Of a stretch of 33,704 nucleotides of DNA, positions 32,401 to 33,704 are shown one piece after another. Numbering within the stretch: the stretch's first letter is position 1; the number at the start of each line of letters is the position of its first letter. The notes beneath the pieces were generated by a model that saw only the letters and a list, made by a program, of their open reading frames with translations, did not search any database and was not told the DNA's origin. The stretch comes from Cyclospora cayetanensis. Taxonomy: Eukaryota > Apicomplexa > Conoidasida > Eucoccidiorida > Eimeriidae. The stretch is taken from positions 1 through 33,704 of the forward strand of contig NW_020312238.1 of NCBI RefSeq assembly GCF_002999335.1, read 5' to 3'. Both the position numbers and the translations under genes were made by a program.

Positions 32401-33704
32401 CGCCTTATGGACGTGGCATCAAGTGGTCAGCAGGTCAGGTTATCATAAGGCTGATCTGAGGCTGCTAGCTACCACGCTCTGCCGCGTCACCATACGTTTG
32501 TGTATTTTTGTCACTTTCGAACAGTAGGGCGTAGGCCGTGCCTTTCAAACGCAGTTAGAGCCTGCCCACGAAGAATCAACATCCGGCGCAGGAATATCCC
32601 TCAAACAGCAGCGAAGAATCACAACAGAGCTCTGCAGACAAGCAATAACGTGCACCACAGAGATGGAGGTAATGGCTCGCACTCGTCAACAAACGCATTG
32701 CCAACAAAATGTCACCACAAAGCCACACGAGCAACAGACGAGCCAAAGGTCCTCATTTCTATCAGGCATGTCGAAACTGCCTTGGGCTGCCTTGCATGCA
32801 GCCCGCTTTCACACAGTTAAGGCAGCTGAACTGCAATACTGCATGCATGAAGTGCGATCGACCTAAGCAAGGCAATCGCCTAGCGTATCGGCATGCTTGC
32901 ACAGCAAACTACTATCTCCTAAACCACATACAACCACAATCCCATGTCACGCATTAACCAAATACAGTGCCTGCATGTGAACATACGGAAGCTGCGCGCC
33001 GCCGGGCTTTCAAAAAACTACCAATCATTCTTGTGCCACGCATGGCCTTGTCCCCATATCGGCAAAAACCTACAGCTCCTGCGAGAGTGCCAGCCACACT
33101 TACACCTGGCACAGGTCTAGGCACTTTGCAATTGTCTTCGACACAACATGCAAACACTGCATACGCCTTCTACACTTCGAAATAGGCTTTGTGCCTGAGG
33201 AAGCTTGCATGTTGGGTTTTAAGTGCGTGCAGTCCGTAGTAGCGCCACCTGGGCCTACGTCCATCCTGTGCAATGTGTCGTTGAAGTGTTCTGGGCAATT
33301 CACACGCTGATCTCGTACCACTTGTAAGCGATGTCACACAATGTACTACCAATGCATGGGGTAACCGGTTTGAGATGACTAGCACATCAAGATTATTGTT
33401 TATTCCTACACAGCCTCGTGCAAGCGACGCGTCTGCAGGCCGTCCGATTCACCATGAATTTCAAGAACAACGAAGCCGACGTACCCCTGCCACCATGCCC
33501 TCACATGGAAAATCTTCTGGCACCTGCACCAGCTGCAAAGCACTTTGCCTACTTTCAGAGAACGCCTTGCAGCCCAGGCACTTTGCCCGCCCCGCAGCTA
33601 AAACCAAACATTCTACGAGACCACACCAAATACCTGCAAGCAGACATTCTATTCATCGTGACCAGCCCACACCATCTAATACACAAACAATCATCCGTAG
33701 CACC
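32401..33704 (+). repeat. R2 satellite module, copy 4 (cut by window end)
   Basis: This is colinear with copy 2 from GCCCACGAAGAATC through CAAACGCATTGCCAACA, AAGCTGCGCGCCG, CCTGCGAGAGTGCCAGCCAC and TTTGTGCCTGAGGAA. The last 140 bases match the end of copy 1 (ACCTGCAAGCAGACATTCT, CACCATCTAATACACAAACA). The array continues beyond the window. Short + and - frames inside are not treated as genes. Confidence 0.8.

Noticed and set aside
1..33704. CRISPR arrays, bacterial insertion sequences, phage or operon structure
   Set aside because: No short regularly spaced repeats, no transposase reading frame, and no run of close same-strand genes with ribosome binding sites.

Overview
The window looks like nuclear DNA of a eukaryote. 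It has no operon-like run of long reading frames, no rRNA, tRNA or CRISPR signature, large diverged tandem repeats, and a decayed Ty3/gypsy retrotransposon with a chromodomain (a chromovirus). I cannot name the organism. Chromoviruses occur in fungi, plants, algae, some animals and some protists. Putative introns of about 40-60 nt would suit a fungus or a protist, but this is weak.

Layout. Positions 1 to about 10,480 are satellite-like DNA, strikingly A+C-rich on the + strand. Three diverged repeat families can be followed there. R1 has a unit of about 891-900 bp. R2 is a longer module of about 1.1-2.2 kb that shares its first few hundred bases with R1. R3 has a unit of about 565-575 bp and lies at 8,766-10,480. 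From about 10.5 to 28.9 kb base composition is balanced and I see none of these repeats. This island holds the retrotransposon and a few weak, small, possibly spliced genes. From about 29.7 kb to the end R1 and R2 return in the same orientation. The stretch 6.6-7.4 kb is colinear with 32.6-33.4 kb at a steady offset close to 26.0 kb.

The best-supported feature is a pol relic on the minus strand at about 19.46-22.33 kb. It runs, in the usual chromovirus order, reverse transcriptase, RNase H, integrase zinc finger, integrase core, GPY/F module and chromodomain. Many in-frame stops, some frameshifts, catalytic substitutions and an internal partial duplication of the integrase core show that it is dead. 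No convincing LTR pair was found.

Protein-coding genes are otherwise doubtful. The number of frames above about 100 codons is near what chance would give in this much DNA, and the A+C bias lengthens + strand frames in the flanks. The best candidate is a four-exon minus-strand model at 11.13-11.90 kb with a signal peptide and one membrane segment. The others are cysteine-rich or secreted-looking small frames, listed with low confidence. I found no clear undescribed system. The most unusual features are the modular satellite that brackets the island and a four-tract G-quadruplex motif inside one repeat copy.
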